A DNA stretch of 64,000 nucleotides from DATMRF01 sp035566435 (lineage in GTDB: Bacteria > Verrucomicrobiota > Verrucomicrobiia > Limisphaerales > UBA8199): contig DATMRF010000127.1 in assembly GCA_035566435.1 (NCBI GenBank), positions 1 to 64,000 of the forward strand, in the 5' to 3' direction. Below, piece after piece: positions 8,831 through 16,656 of this stretch. How positions within the stretch are numbered: position 1 is the first letter of the stretch; every line of letters starts with the position of its first letter. Below the pieces are notes generated by a model. The model had not been told where the DNA came from and made no database searches. It saw nothing but the letters and a program-made list of their open reading frames with translations. Position numbers and translations under genes: made by a program.

Positions 8831-9058
8831 ATGAGTAACCAATTTGACCAATACATCGCGGAATCGTTGCCTGATCGATGCAAGACCGTCTTGATCGGGC
8901 TTGCCAATAGTCAGAACCCAAAATCACTCGCCGGAACTCTTGGGATTAGTCCCAAAACCGTTGAATACCACCGCGCAAAGGTGATGCAAAGACTTCATAT
9001 CAACGACATCGCCGGGCTTACCCGCTTTGCCATTCGAGCCGGACTCATTCAGCCGTAA
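8831..9058 (+). CDS. Orphan LuxR-family HTH protein (no sensor domain)
   Basis: 75 aa, essentially one LuxR/GerE DNA-binding domain. LANSQNPKSLAGTLGISPKTVEYHRAKVMQRLHINDIAGLTRFAIRAGL gives the four-helix pattern with the recognition helix SPKTVEYHRAKVMQRL. The usual receiver or autoinducer-binding domain is absent, so it is an orphan regulator of about one third of normal length, similar to short GerE-type proteins. The AT-rich palindrome at 8786-8795 just upstream may be its own operator (inference). The secreted-protein genes at 9184 and 10672 lie downstream on the same strand and are possible targets. Confidence 0.8.
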   Translation: MSNQFDQYIAESLPDRCKTVLIGLANSQNPKSLAGTLGISPKTVEYHRAKVMQRLHINDIAGLTRFAIRAGLIQP

Positions 9059-9079
9059 CACCAAACAACAACCTTGTTA

Positions 9080-9187
9080 ATGAAAAGACTCGCCCGCCTA
9101 TTCGGCGCCCTGATTGCTGGCTCGCTTCCGGTTGATCCAGCTGATCTTGGCTGCCGGCAGGCGCACAGCCGGATCTTGAGGCTATGA
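9080..9187 (+). CDS. Possible 35-residue leader ORF coupled to the next gene
   Basis: An ATG at 9080 opens a 35-codon frame (MKRLARLFGALIAGSLPVDP...). Its TGA overlaps the ATG at 9184 in an ATGA arrangement. The N-terminus has the basic and hydrophobic look of a signal peptide. It could be a leader peptide that couples translation to the following gene, or a decayed signal-peptide segment. There is no family match. Confidence 0.3.
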   Translation: MKRLARLFGALIAGSLPVDPADLGCRQAHSRILRL

Positions 9188-10572
9188 AAAACCCTCGCGT
9201 TCTTGGAATAGTGAGGCAGATGGCGCGAAGTATCATCCTCCTCGGCGCCGCGGTCGCTGCCTTCTCTTCGGTCCCCGCCAGCACATTTACAGGTGCGAGT
9301 ATCACCCTGGCATGGAACCAAAGTACAGACGCCGACGTAGTCGCCTACAATCTCTATTATGGCGGCGCCTCCCAAACCTACACGAACGTCGTGCCCGTGG
9401 GCAACGTGACGAACGCGACTGCCGTTGGACTGGTTCCTGGTGCGACCTATTATTTCTCCGTCACCTCGGTGGATTCGGCGGGCATGGAGAGCGAGTTCAG
9501 TACTGAAGTCTCCGGCCAAGTCAAAGGAATCCTTGTGGTGACCGCCAATGACCAATCTCGGATCTACGGCGCAGCCGATCCGGTCTTGACTGGCACCCTG
9601 ACCGGCCTGCAGAACGGCGACAACATCACCGCCACCTACAGCACCGTCGCCACGGCCGCCAGCCCGATCGGAAGCTACAGCATCGTGCCCTCGCTCAACG
9701 ACCCCGACGGCAAACTGACCAATTACGCTTTTACTTTGATCAACGGCCAACTGGAGATTTCACCGGCCAGCACAATCAACGCTGTCTCATCCTCGGCCAA
9801 TCCATCGCCGACGGGCTCGAACGTTACGTTTACTACCGATTTAACGCCGATTTCACCGGGCAGTGGGACCCCCACTGGCACGGTGCAGTTCCTGGCGGAT
9901 GCTACGCCGCTGGGATCGCCCGTTGCTTTGGCCGGCGGTATCGCTAGCCTCACCACCTCTTCGCTTTCGCATGGCACACATGCCATCACCACGCGTTACA
10001 CGGGTGACGGCAATTTCTTCGGCAGCACCAACAGCCTTAGCCCAAATGAAAGCATCAACGGATCACCCTTCGCAGCAAACTATAGTTTTGCACGCTACCG
10101 AAGCTCCGGAGCGAAGGTGCGTGTTGGCACTTTGCTTTCCAATGACACCGATCCGGACTATGACGTTTTGGCGCTCAGTTCCGTCACCCCAATCAGCGCA
10201 GCGGGCGGCACGGTGGTCGTTAGCAATACCTGGGTTTTTTACACGCCACCGGCGGGATTCACCAACCCGGACGCCTACTCCTATGTAATCGCCGATACTG
10301 GCGGACTGCAGGCCACCGGCTCGGTTTCGATTGCAATCGTTCTCGATTTTGGACCCTCGCAAAACGTGGTGGCTATTCAGGATCTCGGAGGCGGCGCGGC
10401 CCTGATCCAGTTCCAAGGCATTCCAGGAAGGGCGTACACGATTCAATATACCGATAGCCTCGACACGCCTGCCTGGCTGACGCTGGGAACCAGCACGGCG
10501 GATACTACCGGCGGATTCGCATTCACGGATACATCGGCCGCGGGGAGATTCTATCACTCAACCTACCCATAA
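9184..10572 (+). CDS. Secreted FN3/MBG/Ig-like repeat protein with RFYR-type tail
   Basis: 462 aa. The signal peptide covers residues ~1-33 (IILLGAAVAAFSSVPAS). Domains in order: fibronectin type III (about 38-115), MBG-type repeat (117-190; NYAFTLINGQLEI), Ig-like repeat of the GTPTGTVQF...HAITTRYTGDGNF type (195-290), and a cadherin-like/VCBS-type repeat (295-385; LLSNDTDPDYDVL..., W.FYTPPAGF...D.YSYVI.D). The C-terminal ~70 residues carry the YTIQYTDSL...W.TLG tail ending GRFYHSTYP. It is probably exported and surface-bound or secreted, perhaps an adhesin. The gene at 10672 has the same C-terminal half and looks like a tandem paralog. Confidence 0.8.
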   Translation: MKNPRVLGIVRQMARSIILLGAAVAAFSSVPASTFTGASITLAWNQSTDADVVAYNLYYGGASQTYTNVVPVGNVTNATAVGLVPGATYYFSVTSVDSAGMESEFSTEVSGQVKGILVVTANDQSRIYGAADPVLTGTLTGLQNGDNITATYSTVATAASPIGSYSIVPSLNDPDGKLTNYAFTLINGQLEISPASTINAVSSSANPSPTGSNVTFTTDLTPISPGSGTPTGTVQFLADATPLGSPVALAGGIASLTTSSLSHGTHAITTRYTGDGNFFGSTNSLSPNESINGSPFAANYSFARYRSSGAKVRVGTLLSNDTDPDYDVLALSSVTPISAAGGTVVVSNTWVFYTPPAGFTNPDAYSYVIADTGGLQATGSVSIAIVLDFGPSQNVVAIQDLGGGAALIQFQGIPGRAYTIQYTDSLDTPAWLTLGTSTADTTGGFAFTDTSAAGRFYHSTYP

Positions 10573-10671
10573 CTCATGAGAGCGCACCAAACAAACATCG
10601 ACCGTTCTATCTACGACACCGCGGACCCGCACAGGCGGGCCAAAAGAGCTGCACTGCGCAACAACCCTCAA

Positions 10672-12573
10672 ATGACCATACTCGTGAAAAATCTCAGAGC
10701 CATCGTCTCATTGCTGCTTTTGGGAGCAGCGGAGCCAATGTTTCTTCAAGCGCAGACACCTGAAACCTACACCTTCACCACGAATCGGATGGTGCCCGAC
10801 GGGAACGATGCCGGCCTCAGCGATGTGCGGAACATCAATTCCGACATTGGAACCATCGCCTCCGTCAAGGTCCGCCTCAAAATCACCGGTGAATTCAACG
10901 GCGACCTCTACGGCTACATCAGGCACTCCACTGGATTTACAGTGCTCCTCAACCGTCCGGGCAAAACTGCCGCCAACCTTCACGGTTATTCCGGCAGCGG
11001 CTTCGACGTGACCTTCCAGACCGGCGCCTCCAATGGGGACGTGCACGTTTATCAGAACGTCACCGTTCCTCCCGATGGCTCCCCGCTCACTGGTGGCTGG
11101 GAACCGGACGGACGCAACGTCGACCCCGCCAACGTCACCGACGCCTCCTTGCGGTCCACTTCACTTACCAATTTCAACGGCCTCAACGCGGCCGGCGACT
11201 GGACGCTTTACCTCGCCGACGTTCAATCCGGTGGCACGAACATGCTCACCGAATGGTCTCTCGATATCTCCGGCGCAGCTTACCCGACAATTGCGTGGGC
11301 CAACCCGGCGGACATCGTTTACAGCTCCGCCCTTGCCGCCTCCCAGTTGAACGCCACGGCAACTTACAACTCGACCAATGTGGCTGGCACCTTCACCTAC
11401 ACGCCCGCCGCAGGTACCGTGTTGAATGCGAGCAATACCCAGACGCTTTCGGTCACTTTCACGCCCGCAGATCCGACAGCGTTCCTCCCCACCAGCGGCA
11501 ACGTCGTTATCAATGTGGCCCCGGCCCCGCTGACCATTACTGCCAACAGCCAAACGAAGACCTACGGCGCTGCACTGCCTGCCCTGACCGCCAGCTACGG
11601 CGGCTTCGTGCTCGGCCAGGGCACCGGTGACCTCACGAGTCTCGCCACGCTTGCGACGACCGCCTCCTCCGCCAGTGATGCGGGCAACTACCCGATCACC
11701 GCCAACGGCGCTGCGAGCCCGAACTACGCTTTCAGTTACGTTGCCGGTACGCTGAGCATTATTCAGTCGCTCACTCTTGGCGCGATTGCCTCCTCGGCCA
11801 ATCCAGCTCTCCCCGGCGCGAACGCGAGGTTCACCCTAGGTGTCAGTGCCGTCGCGCCCGGCGCGGGCACCCCCACCGGCACCGTGAACTTCCGCATCGA
11901 CGGCAGCGTTGCCGGCTCGAGCGTCCTGTCCGGCGGTGCAGCCGCGTTTACCATCAATACCCTGGCACATGGCTCCCACACCGTCGTGGCCGAATTCGCA
12001 GGCAACCTGGACTTTGCTGGCGCGACAAACTCCCTGGCACCTGCTCAGGTCATCAATACCCCGCCAGTGGCAGGCAATTATACCATCGCACGATACCCGA
12101 CGCAGAGCGTGAAAGTTCAGGTCTCAACGTTGCTCGCCAATGACAGCGATGCGGACGGTGACACCCTCAGCCTCAGTGTTAGCTCGACCAGCGCGAATGG
12201 CGGGACGCTCACCCTGAGCAGCGGTTGGGTCTTCTATGCGCCTGCGGCAGGTTTCACCAATATCGATTCGTTCACTTATACGATCACCGACGGCCACGGC
12301 GGCAGCGCCACTGGTACGGTTGCCGTGGCCATCCAAGTGGACAATACTGCGGGCCAGAACCTGGTCATTACCAGCCTGGGGAACGGTTCGTTCCGCATCA
12401 GCGGCAGCGGCATCGCGGGTTTGACCTATCGCCTGCAGTACACCGACTCGATCATCCTGCCAAATTGGCAGGGCCTGGCCGGCGGAAGCGTCACGGCCGA
12501 CAACACGGGTGTGTTAGAATTCATAGACTCTCCTGGCGCAGGATCGCGCTTCTATCGCTCAGTGTACCCGTAA
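10672..12573 (+). CDS. Secreted P-domain/MBG/Ig-like repeat protein with RFYR-type tail
   Basis: 633 aa from the ATG at 10672, which starts directly at a signal peptide (VKNLRAIVSLLLLGAA, end about residue 27). Residues ~30-200 form a proprotein convertase P-domain (SVKVRLKITGEFNGDLYGYI, LTNFNGLNAAGDWTLYLAD, LTEWSLDISG). Then follow an Ig-like domain, an MBG repeat (TANSQTKTYGA...NYAFSYVAGTLSI), a GTPTGTVNF-type Ig repeat, and a cadherin-like repeat (LLANDSDADGDTL, W.FYAPAAGF). The end is the shared tail RFYRSVYP. The downstream ~260 residues parallel the gene at 9184, so the pair probably arose by duplication and gained different N-terminal domains. P-domains often occur in secreted proteases, but no catalytic domain is present. 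Confidence 0.8.
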   Translation: MTILVKNLRAIVSLLLLGAAEPMFLQAQTPETYTFTTNRMVPDGNDAGLSDVRNINSDIGTIASVKVRLKITGEFNGDLYGYIRHSTGFTVLLNRPGKTAANLHGYSGSGFDVTFQTGASNGDVHVYQNVTVPPDGSPLTGGWEPDGRNVDPANVTDASLRSTSLTNFNGLNAAGDWTLYLADVQSGGTNMLTEWSLDISGAAYPTIAWANPADIVYSSALAASQLNATATYNSTNVAGTFTYTPAAGTVLNASNTQTLSVTFTPADPTAFLPTSGNVVINVAPAPLTITANSQTKTYGAALPALTASYGGFVLGQGTGDLTSLATLATTASSASDAGNYPITANGAASPNYAFSYVAGTLSIIQSLTLGAIASSANPALPGANARFTLGVSAVAPGAGTPTGTVNFRIDGSVAGSSVLSGGAAAFTINTLAHGSHTVVAEFAGNLDFAGATNSLAPAQVINTPPVAGNYTIARYPTQSVKVQVSTLLANDSDADGDTLSLSVSSTSANGGTLTLSSGWVFYAPAAGFTNIDSFTYTITDGHGGSATGTVAVAIQVDNTAGQNLVITSLGNGSFRISGSGIAGLTYRLQYTDSIILPNWQGLAGGSVTADNTGVLEFIDSPGAGSRFYRSVYP

Positions 12574-12805
12574 CACCGGTTAATCGATCGCGGGACTTCT
12601 TCGCGCCGAAAGGCCGGTGAGGTTCCGCGTTAAGGCCAGTGAAACTGCGGCCACCTGCCAGACCGCCCAGGTGCAAATCTGGACTTTTCGCGCGGCACCC
12701 ATCCCTCAGCTTTCCGCATCACCCCCACCAGGCTCAACCGCTTGTTGGAAGTCTGCCCGACGCTGGCGTCGCAGCAGGTAGACCGCTCGAAAGATTTGGC
12801 GTTCG

Positions 12806-13891
12806 TCAGTTCACCACATCCTGAACCGCGGGTGTCGCCTTCAAAGCTTCGAACCCGGCCTCACGAAGCGAACCCGCAGGCAGCGTTTGAAGCCACGCGG
12901 TGGCTGCGCGGCTGTCCTGCGGCGCCCAAAGTGACACCAAGTTTTGGACAGCTTGCTGCCGCGCCGGAGTATCCGGAAATTCTGTCACCCAGGCAGCGGC
13001 GTCTGCCGGCGAAGTTTGCGCCCAACGCTCCACAATCGACACCGCCGCGCGGTCCTGGGCTTCTCCCGAATTAATCGCGGTGGCGGCAAGCGTCGCTGCC
13101 GCGCTTGCATCCTGTTTCGCCGACCCGATGGCGACCTCGGCGAGCAGGTTCTGGCGCAGCCCAAGCTCCGGCACACGTTGCACCCAGGTGCTTGCCGCTG
13201 CGGCATCTGTCGCGGCCCATTGACTTACGGCATACGCCAGCAGCGTATCACGCTGCAGCGCAGGCGGAAGTGTGCACGCTATATCCAGGGCGGCCACGGG
13301 CTCAGTTCGGGCCGCTTCGTATGCAATGGTTATAAGGGCGGAGTTTTTGTTCTCGTCCTCGGGCAGGGAGGCGGTCCAGTTCAGCGCACCTGAGAGATTC
13401 GCGTCGGCCCACGCGGTGGCCACCTGGACCAGAGCCTCACGGTACTCCGAGTCTTTCGGAAGGCCTGCCACCCACGCCGCGGCCGCTTCTGGCGAAACCT
13501 CGGCCCAACGCCTCACAAGCAATAGCATGAACTCAGCCGCGGCTGGGCTGCCTGTCGCCACAGCGTTTTCGAGCGCGGAGGAAAGGTCGGCTTCGGGAAT
13601 GGATTGCACCGCCTGGTCGAGCATCTCGCTCCGCAGGTCGGGATCAGTCTCAGTTTCCACTGCGGCCAGGCGCATCTCGAGCGAAGACGGGACATGGAAC
13701 GGTCGCGATAACGACAACGCGCTGGGCAGAACGGTTGCGACAGGCGGTTCCGCGTCTCCTGGCAGCGCAGGCTTCTCCTTGGTCCGAGGACTTCCGCTAC
13801 CAACAAAGAGTGCCACCAACGACGCTACCGAGAACAACAGCAACCCCGCGCGCCAAAGGCCCGTTGAACTGCTGGGGTGTCGGAAGCTCAC
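12806..13891 (-). CDS. Membrane-anchored helical-repeat protein (W-x-x-x-x-P-x-x-A-A-x-W repeats)
   Basis: 361 aa with one N-terminal transmembrane segment (LWRAGLLLFSVASLVALFVG) followed by a Pro-rich linker. From residue ~110 a ~35-residue helical unit repeats about seven times, with cores like WAEVSPEAAAAWVAGLP, WADANLSGALNWTASLP, WAATDAAAASTWVQRVP and WAQTSPADAAAWVTEFP. Such HEAT/TPR-like arrays are common and uncharacterised in Verrucomicrobiota; they probably bind proteins. The GTG start overlaps the TGA of the upstream gene (GTGA, 13888-13891), so the two are translationally coupled and co-transcribed on the minus strand. Confidence 0.75.
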   Translation of the reverse strand: MSFRHPSSSTGLWRAGLLLFSVASLVALFVGSGSPRTKEKPALPGDAEPPVATVLPSALSLSRPFHVPSSLEMRLAAVETETDPDLRSEMLDQAVQSIPEADLSSALENAVATGSPAAAEFMLLLVRRWAEVSPEAAAAWVAGLPKDSEYREALVQVATAWADANLSGALNWTASLPEDENKNSALITIAYEAARTEPVAALDIACTLPPALQRDTLLAYAVSQWAATDAAAASTWVQRVPELGLRQNLLAEVAIGSAKQDASAAATLAATAINSGEAQDRAAVSIVERWAQTSPADAAAWVTEFPDTPARQQAVQNLVSLWAPQDSRAATAWLQTLPAGSLREAGFEALKATPAVQDVVN

Positions 13892-15657
13892 GGAACGACG
13901 GTCACATTGGTGAATACAGACGTGTCGAGGGTGGTGGAGCTGCCGGACGCCACGGCCCAGCCGATATAGGCGTTCGCGGACATGCTAATGGTGCTGGAAT
14001 TGACCAGAGTCCAGTTGACCCCATCGGTGGACTTGTAGCCGTAAAGAGTGTTGCCGGTTCGCACGACTCTTACCCAAACCTTCGGAGGTGTGGCACTGCC
14101 TGCTTTTGTAGTGGAGGTGCCTCCGCTCGTGCTGCTGCGGCGCTGCCAACGGAAGAAGCCCGCGGGCGTAATTCCCATGAAGGCGTATCTAGAACCGCTA
14201 GCCAGATTTTCGCGAATCATCGCCCCGGCGTCTGCCCCACCGCCACCGCTTCCTTGTACCGAGCTTATTTGCCCCCGGATTTCCCCATCCGCAGTCAACG
14301 TCTGATACAGGAACCGAAAGCTATCCGACCCGCCACTCAAATTGCCCGCCCCTGCCACCCCGTAAAGCCCATTGGAAATCACTGCGCTCCCAAGGATCCC
14401 AACACTGCCGATATCTATCGTTTGCCAGGGCGCGGGCAGGCCGGTTACGGCGACGGCGGCGGGAGCCGACAACACGCTGCTGCCCGCGTCATAAACTACC
14501 TGCGCGGCCAGCGAGTAGTTCCCGGCGCTCACGTTGTTCCAGAGAAAGCTGTAGGGTGTGGAGGCGGATACACCCAGCAGCGTGGAGCCGTTGAAGAACT
14601 GCACTTGAGTGATGGTGTGACCGTTGGGCGTGACGCCCGCCAGAAGATTGATGCTGGCCGGGGCCGCATAGCTTGCTCCGTTGGTGGGAGAAGTCAAAAC
14701 CACGGCCGGTGGCGGCAGCGCGTTGGTTACAAGTACCGCGACCGCACCCGACGCCACATTGCTGCCCGCGTCATAAACTGCTTGTGCCGTCAGTGAGTAA
14801 TTTCCGGCGGCGACACCATTCCAAACCAAGCTATAGGGCATCGACGTGGATGCACCCAGCAGCGTCGAGCCGTTCAAGAACTGCACCTTGGTAATGGTGT
14901 GGCCGTTGGCTGTGACATTCGCCGAAAGACTGATGTTTGCCGGAGCCAGATAGCTCGCGCCACTGGTAGGGGAAGCCAAAACCACCGCCGGCGGCGGCAG
15001 GGCGTTGGTTACGACCACCGCGACCGCAGCCGACGCCACGTTGCTGCCCGCGTCATACACTGCTTGTGCCGTCAGCGAGTAATTTCCCGCGGCGACGCCA
15101 TTCCAAGGGAAGCTATAGGGCGCGGACGTGGACCCACCCAGCAGTGTGGAGCCGTTAAAGAACTGCACCGTTGTGATGGTGTGGCCGTTGGCTGTGACAT
15201 TCGCCGAAAGACTGATGCTTGCCGGAGCCAGATAGCTTGCGCCATTGACAGGAGAAGCCAAGACCACCGCCGGCGCCGGCGTATTGGTGACGGGCACCGA
15301 ATAACTGATCTCCGGCGAAGGCATGCTCTCCAATCCGGCGGAGTTGACCGCGGTGACAGCGAAGAAATACGTTGCAGCCTGGACCAGCCCGGAGACCGTG
15401 GCATTGGTGGCGTTCCCCGCTGAAACCACGTTCGTGTAAGATTGGCTGGCCCCGCCGGCATACAAATTGTAGCTAACGATACCGGGACTTGAATCGGCGT
15501 TCCAGGCGAGCACCACGCTCGACGTCGCTTGGCCAAACGCCACTAATTCCCACAAACCTGAGAAGCCCAATATTGCAACAATCCATGCCCAACCACCGCA
15601 GCGACGGTTGCCTTCTAATTTCCGAAACATCATGAGGAAGATCCTCTGCCCTTCCAT
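13888..15657 (-). CDS. Secreted FN3 plus triple Ig-like repeat protein with lectin-like C-terminal domain
   Basis: 589 aa from the ATG at 15657; an ATG at 15633 with a GAGG upstream is an alternative. The signal peptide is WIVAILGFSGLWELVAFG. An FN3 domain (about 45-125, SYNLYAGGASQSYTNV as in the gene at 9184) is followed by three 94-residue Ig-like units of the VVLASPxxGASYLAPAxISLSA type, each with VQFFNGSTLLG and YSLTAQAVYDAGSNV. The last ~190 residues (WQTIDIGSVG...GGGGADAGAMIRENLASGSRYAFMGI...VWVRVVRTGNTLYGYKSTDGVNWTLV) fit a DUF1349/laminin-G-like carbohydrate-recognition fold. It is likely an extracellular polysaccharide-binding protein. It is coupled to the downstream repeat protein. 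Confidence 0.8.
   Translation of the reverse strand: MEGQRIFLMMFRKLEGNRRCGGWAWIVAILGFSGLWELVAFGQATSSVVLAWNADSSPGIVSYNLYAGGASQSYTNVVSAGNATNATVSGLVQAATYFFAVTAVNSAGLESMPSPEISYSVPVTNTPAPAVVLASPVNGASYLAPASISLSANVTANGHTITTVQFFNGSTLLGGSTSAPYSFPWNGVAAGNYSLTAQAVYDAGSNVASAAVAVVVTNALPPPAVVLASPTSGASYLAPANISLSANVTANGHTITKVQFLNGSTLLGASTSMPYSLVWNGVAAGNYSLTAQAVYDAGSNVASGAVAVLVTNALPPPAVVLTSPTNGASYAAPASINLLAGVTPNGHTITQVQFFNGSTLLGVSASTPYSFLWNNVSAGNYSLAAQVVYDAGSSVLSAPAAVAVTGLPAPWQTIDIGSVGILGSAVISNGLYGVAGAGNLSGGSDSFRFLYQTLTADGEIRGQISSVQGSGGGGADAGAMIRENLASGSRYAFMGITPAGFFRWQRRSSTSGGTSTTKAGSATPPKVWVRVVRTGNTLYGYKSTDGVNWTLVNSSTISMSANAYIGWAVASGSSTTLDTSVFTNVTVVP
14438..15283 (-). repeat. Three tandem 282-bp coding repeats (Ig-like units)
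   Basis: Three in-frame copies of a 282-bp (94-codon) unit. The phrase GCGTTGGTTAC recurs at 14720 and 15002, exactly 282 bases apart. Long stretches are near-identical between copies, which suggests recent duplication or ongoing homogenisation. Confidence 0.75.
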
Positions 15658-15746
15658 CAATCAATCACACTAGGAACTTCCCCGCGGGTGTTAGGGGATT
15701 CCCTGGCCTCGCCTAGTCTCCTTTTTCCTGCGCGGCAAGCCAACTG

Positions 15747-16130
15747 GTGTCATTGTGTCGCATCGGTCTGCCGCTTGGCTGCGGTCAGTCTCGCAAAAGG
15801 ACCTCATGTGTCTTCATCGGGTCCCGCCCGTTTTGCCTGGGAAGCAATGCGGTGGTGATTAATATCGTGCCGGGAAATCCCAACGCTTACACTGACATCG
15901 AGTCGGCTCGAGCCGGTGATCAGTTGGTCATTGCGAGGGGGACCTATGCCTTCAGGGTTTATCTCACGCAGCAAGCCACGTCAACCAACCCCGGAGCTGG
16001 CAAGACGGCGCATCCGCGAGACATTTTGAGCGAAGTGCCGGGATGCCGCCTATCGGGGATTTCCCCCACTCGACAGGACACGGCGACCGGCGATCTTCAC
16101 CTTTGTGTTTCGGGGTCTTTTGGCAAGTGA
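15747..16130 (+). pseudogene. Fragment of a secreted parallel beta-helix protein
   Basis: Only the middle of this frame (about 15852-15993) is protein-like: INIVPGNPNAYTDIESARAGDQLVIARGTY followed by FRVYLTQQATSTNP. This is the N-terminal segment of right-handed beta-helix (pectate-lyase-like) proteins, where a GDxVVIAPGTY turn is typical. Such proteins normally run 400 residues or more. Here the sequence degenerates after about 50 residues. The N-terminal part lacks a clear signal peptide. I read it as a decayed remnant between two intact genes. Confidence 0.5.
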
Positions 16131-16253
16131 TGCCCCGAACAGAGCGGAACAAGAAACGGAACACGGCTGGCCAAGCAGCGAAGAGTTCTGGCATCAAGAC
16201 CCGAGAGCAAAGACCAGTGAACATGGCAAAACGCTATTCAACCGAAGGAATCG

Positions 16254-16646
16254 GTGAGCCCCCCAACCCTGTTGGTCGTCGATGACGACCCGATGATTCG
16301 TTGCCTTGCAGCGAACGTTCTCTCGAGCCAGGGTTACAAGGTGCTGCAGGCCGACAGCGCTTCGGAGGCCTTGCGGTTGGCTGGCACGACCGCGACGATT
16401 GACCTTTTACTGACTGATTTTGCGATGCCTGAAGTAGATGGTTTGGAACTAACCCGACGATTCCGCGCTGTGCATCCAGAGACGCCAGTGCTGATGGTTT
16501 CAGGCTCACTGCCGTTGCTGCACGACAGAATCGAGCACCTGGACCGCTTCGATTTCTTGGCAAAACCATTCAAGTTCGACGAACTGCTTCACAAGGTTCA
16601 GGCGCTGCTAGAGGCAACGGCCCCTCTCCCAATACGAAGACCGTGA
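16254..16646 (+). CDS. Single-domain response regulator (CheY-like receiver)
   Basis: 130 aa, one receiver domain only. The acidic pair is at Asp10/Asp11 (LLVVDDDPMIR), the phospho-acceptor is Asp55 (LLLTDFAMPEVDG), a Ser follows in LMVSGS (about 84), and the conserved Lys is in FLAKPF (about 104). The start is GTG at 16254 with AAGGAA five bases upstream. There is no output domain, so it probably relays phosphate or controls a partner by binding. No histidine kinase lies nearby. The next gene, on the opposite strand, ends 10 bases away. Confidence 0.9.
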   Translation: MSPPTLLVVDDDPMIRCLAANVLSSQGYKVLQADSASEALRLAGTTATIDLLLTDFAMPEVDGLELTRRFRAVHPETPVLMVSGSLPLLHDRIEHLDRFDFLAKPFKFDELLHKVQALLEATAPLPIRRP

Positions 16647-16656
16647 CGCACCGCCA

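Noticed and set aside
14438..15283. CRISPR-like array
   Set aside because: The repeats are 282-bp coding units in frame, not short repeats with unique spacers.
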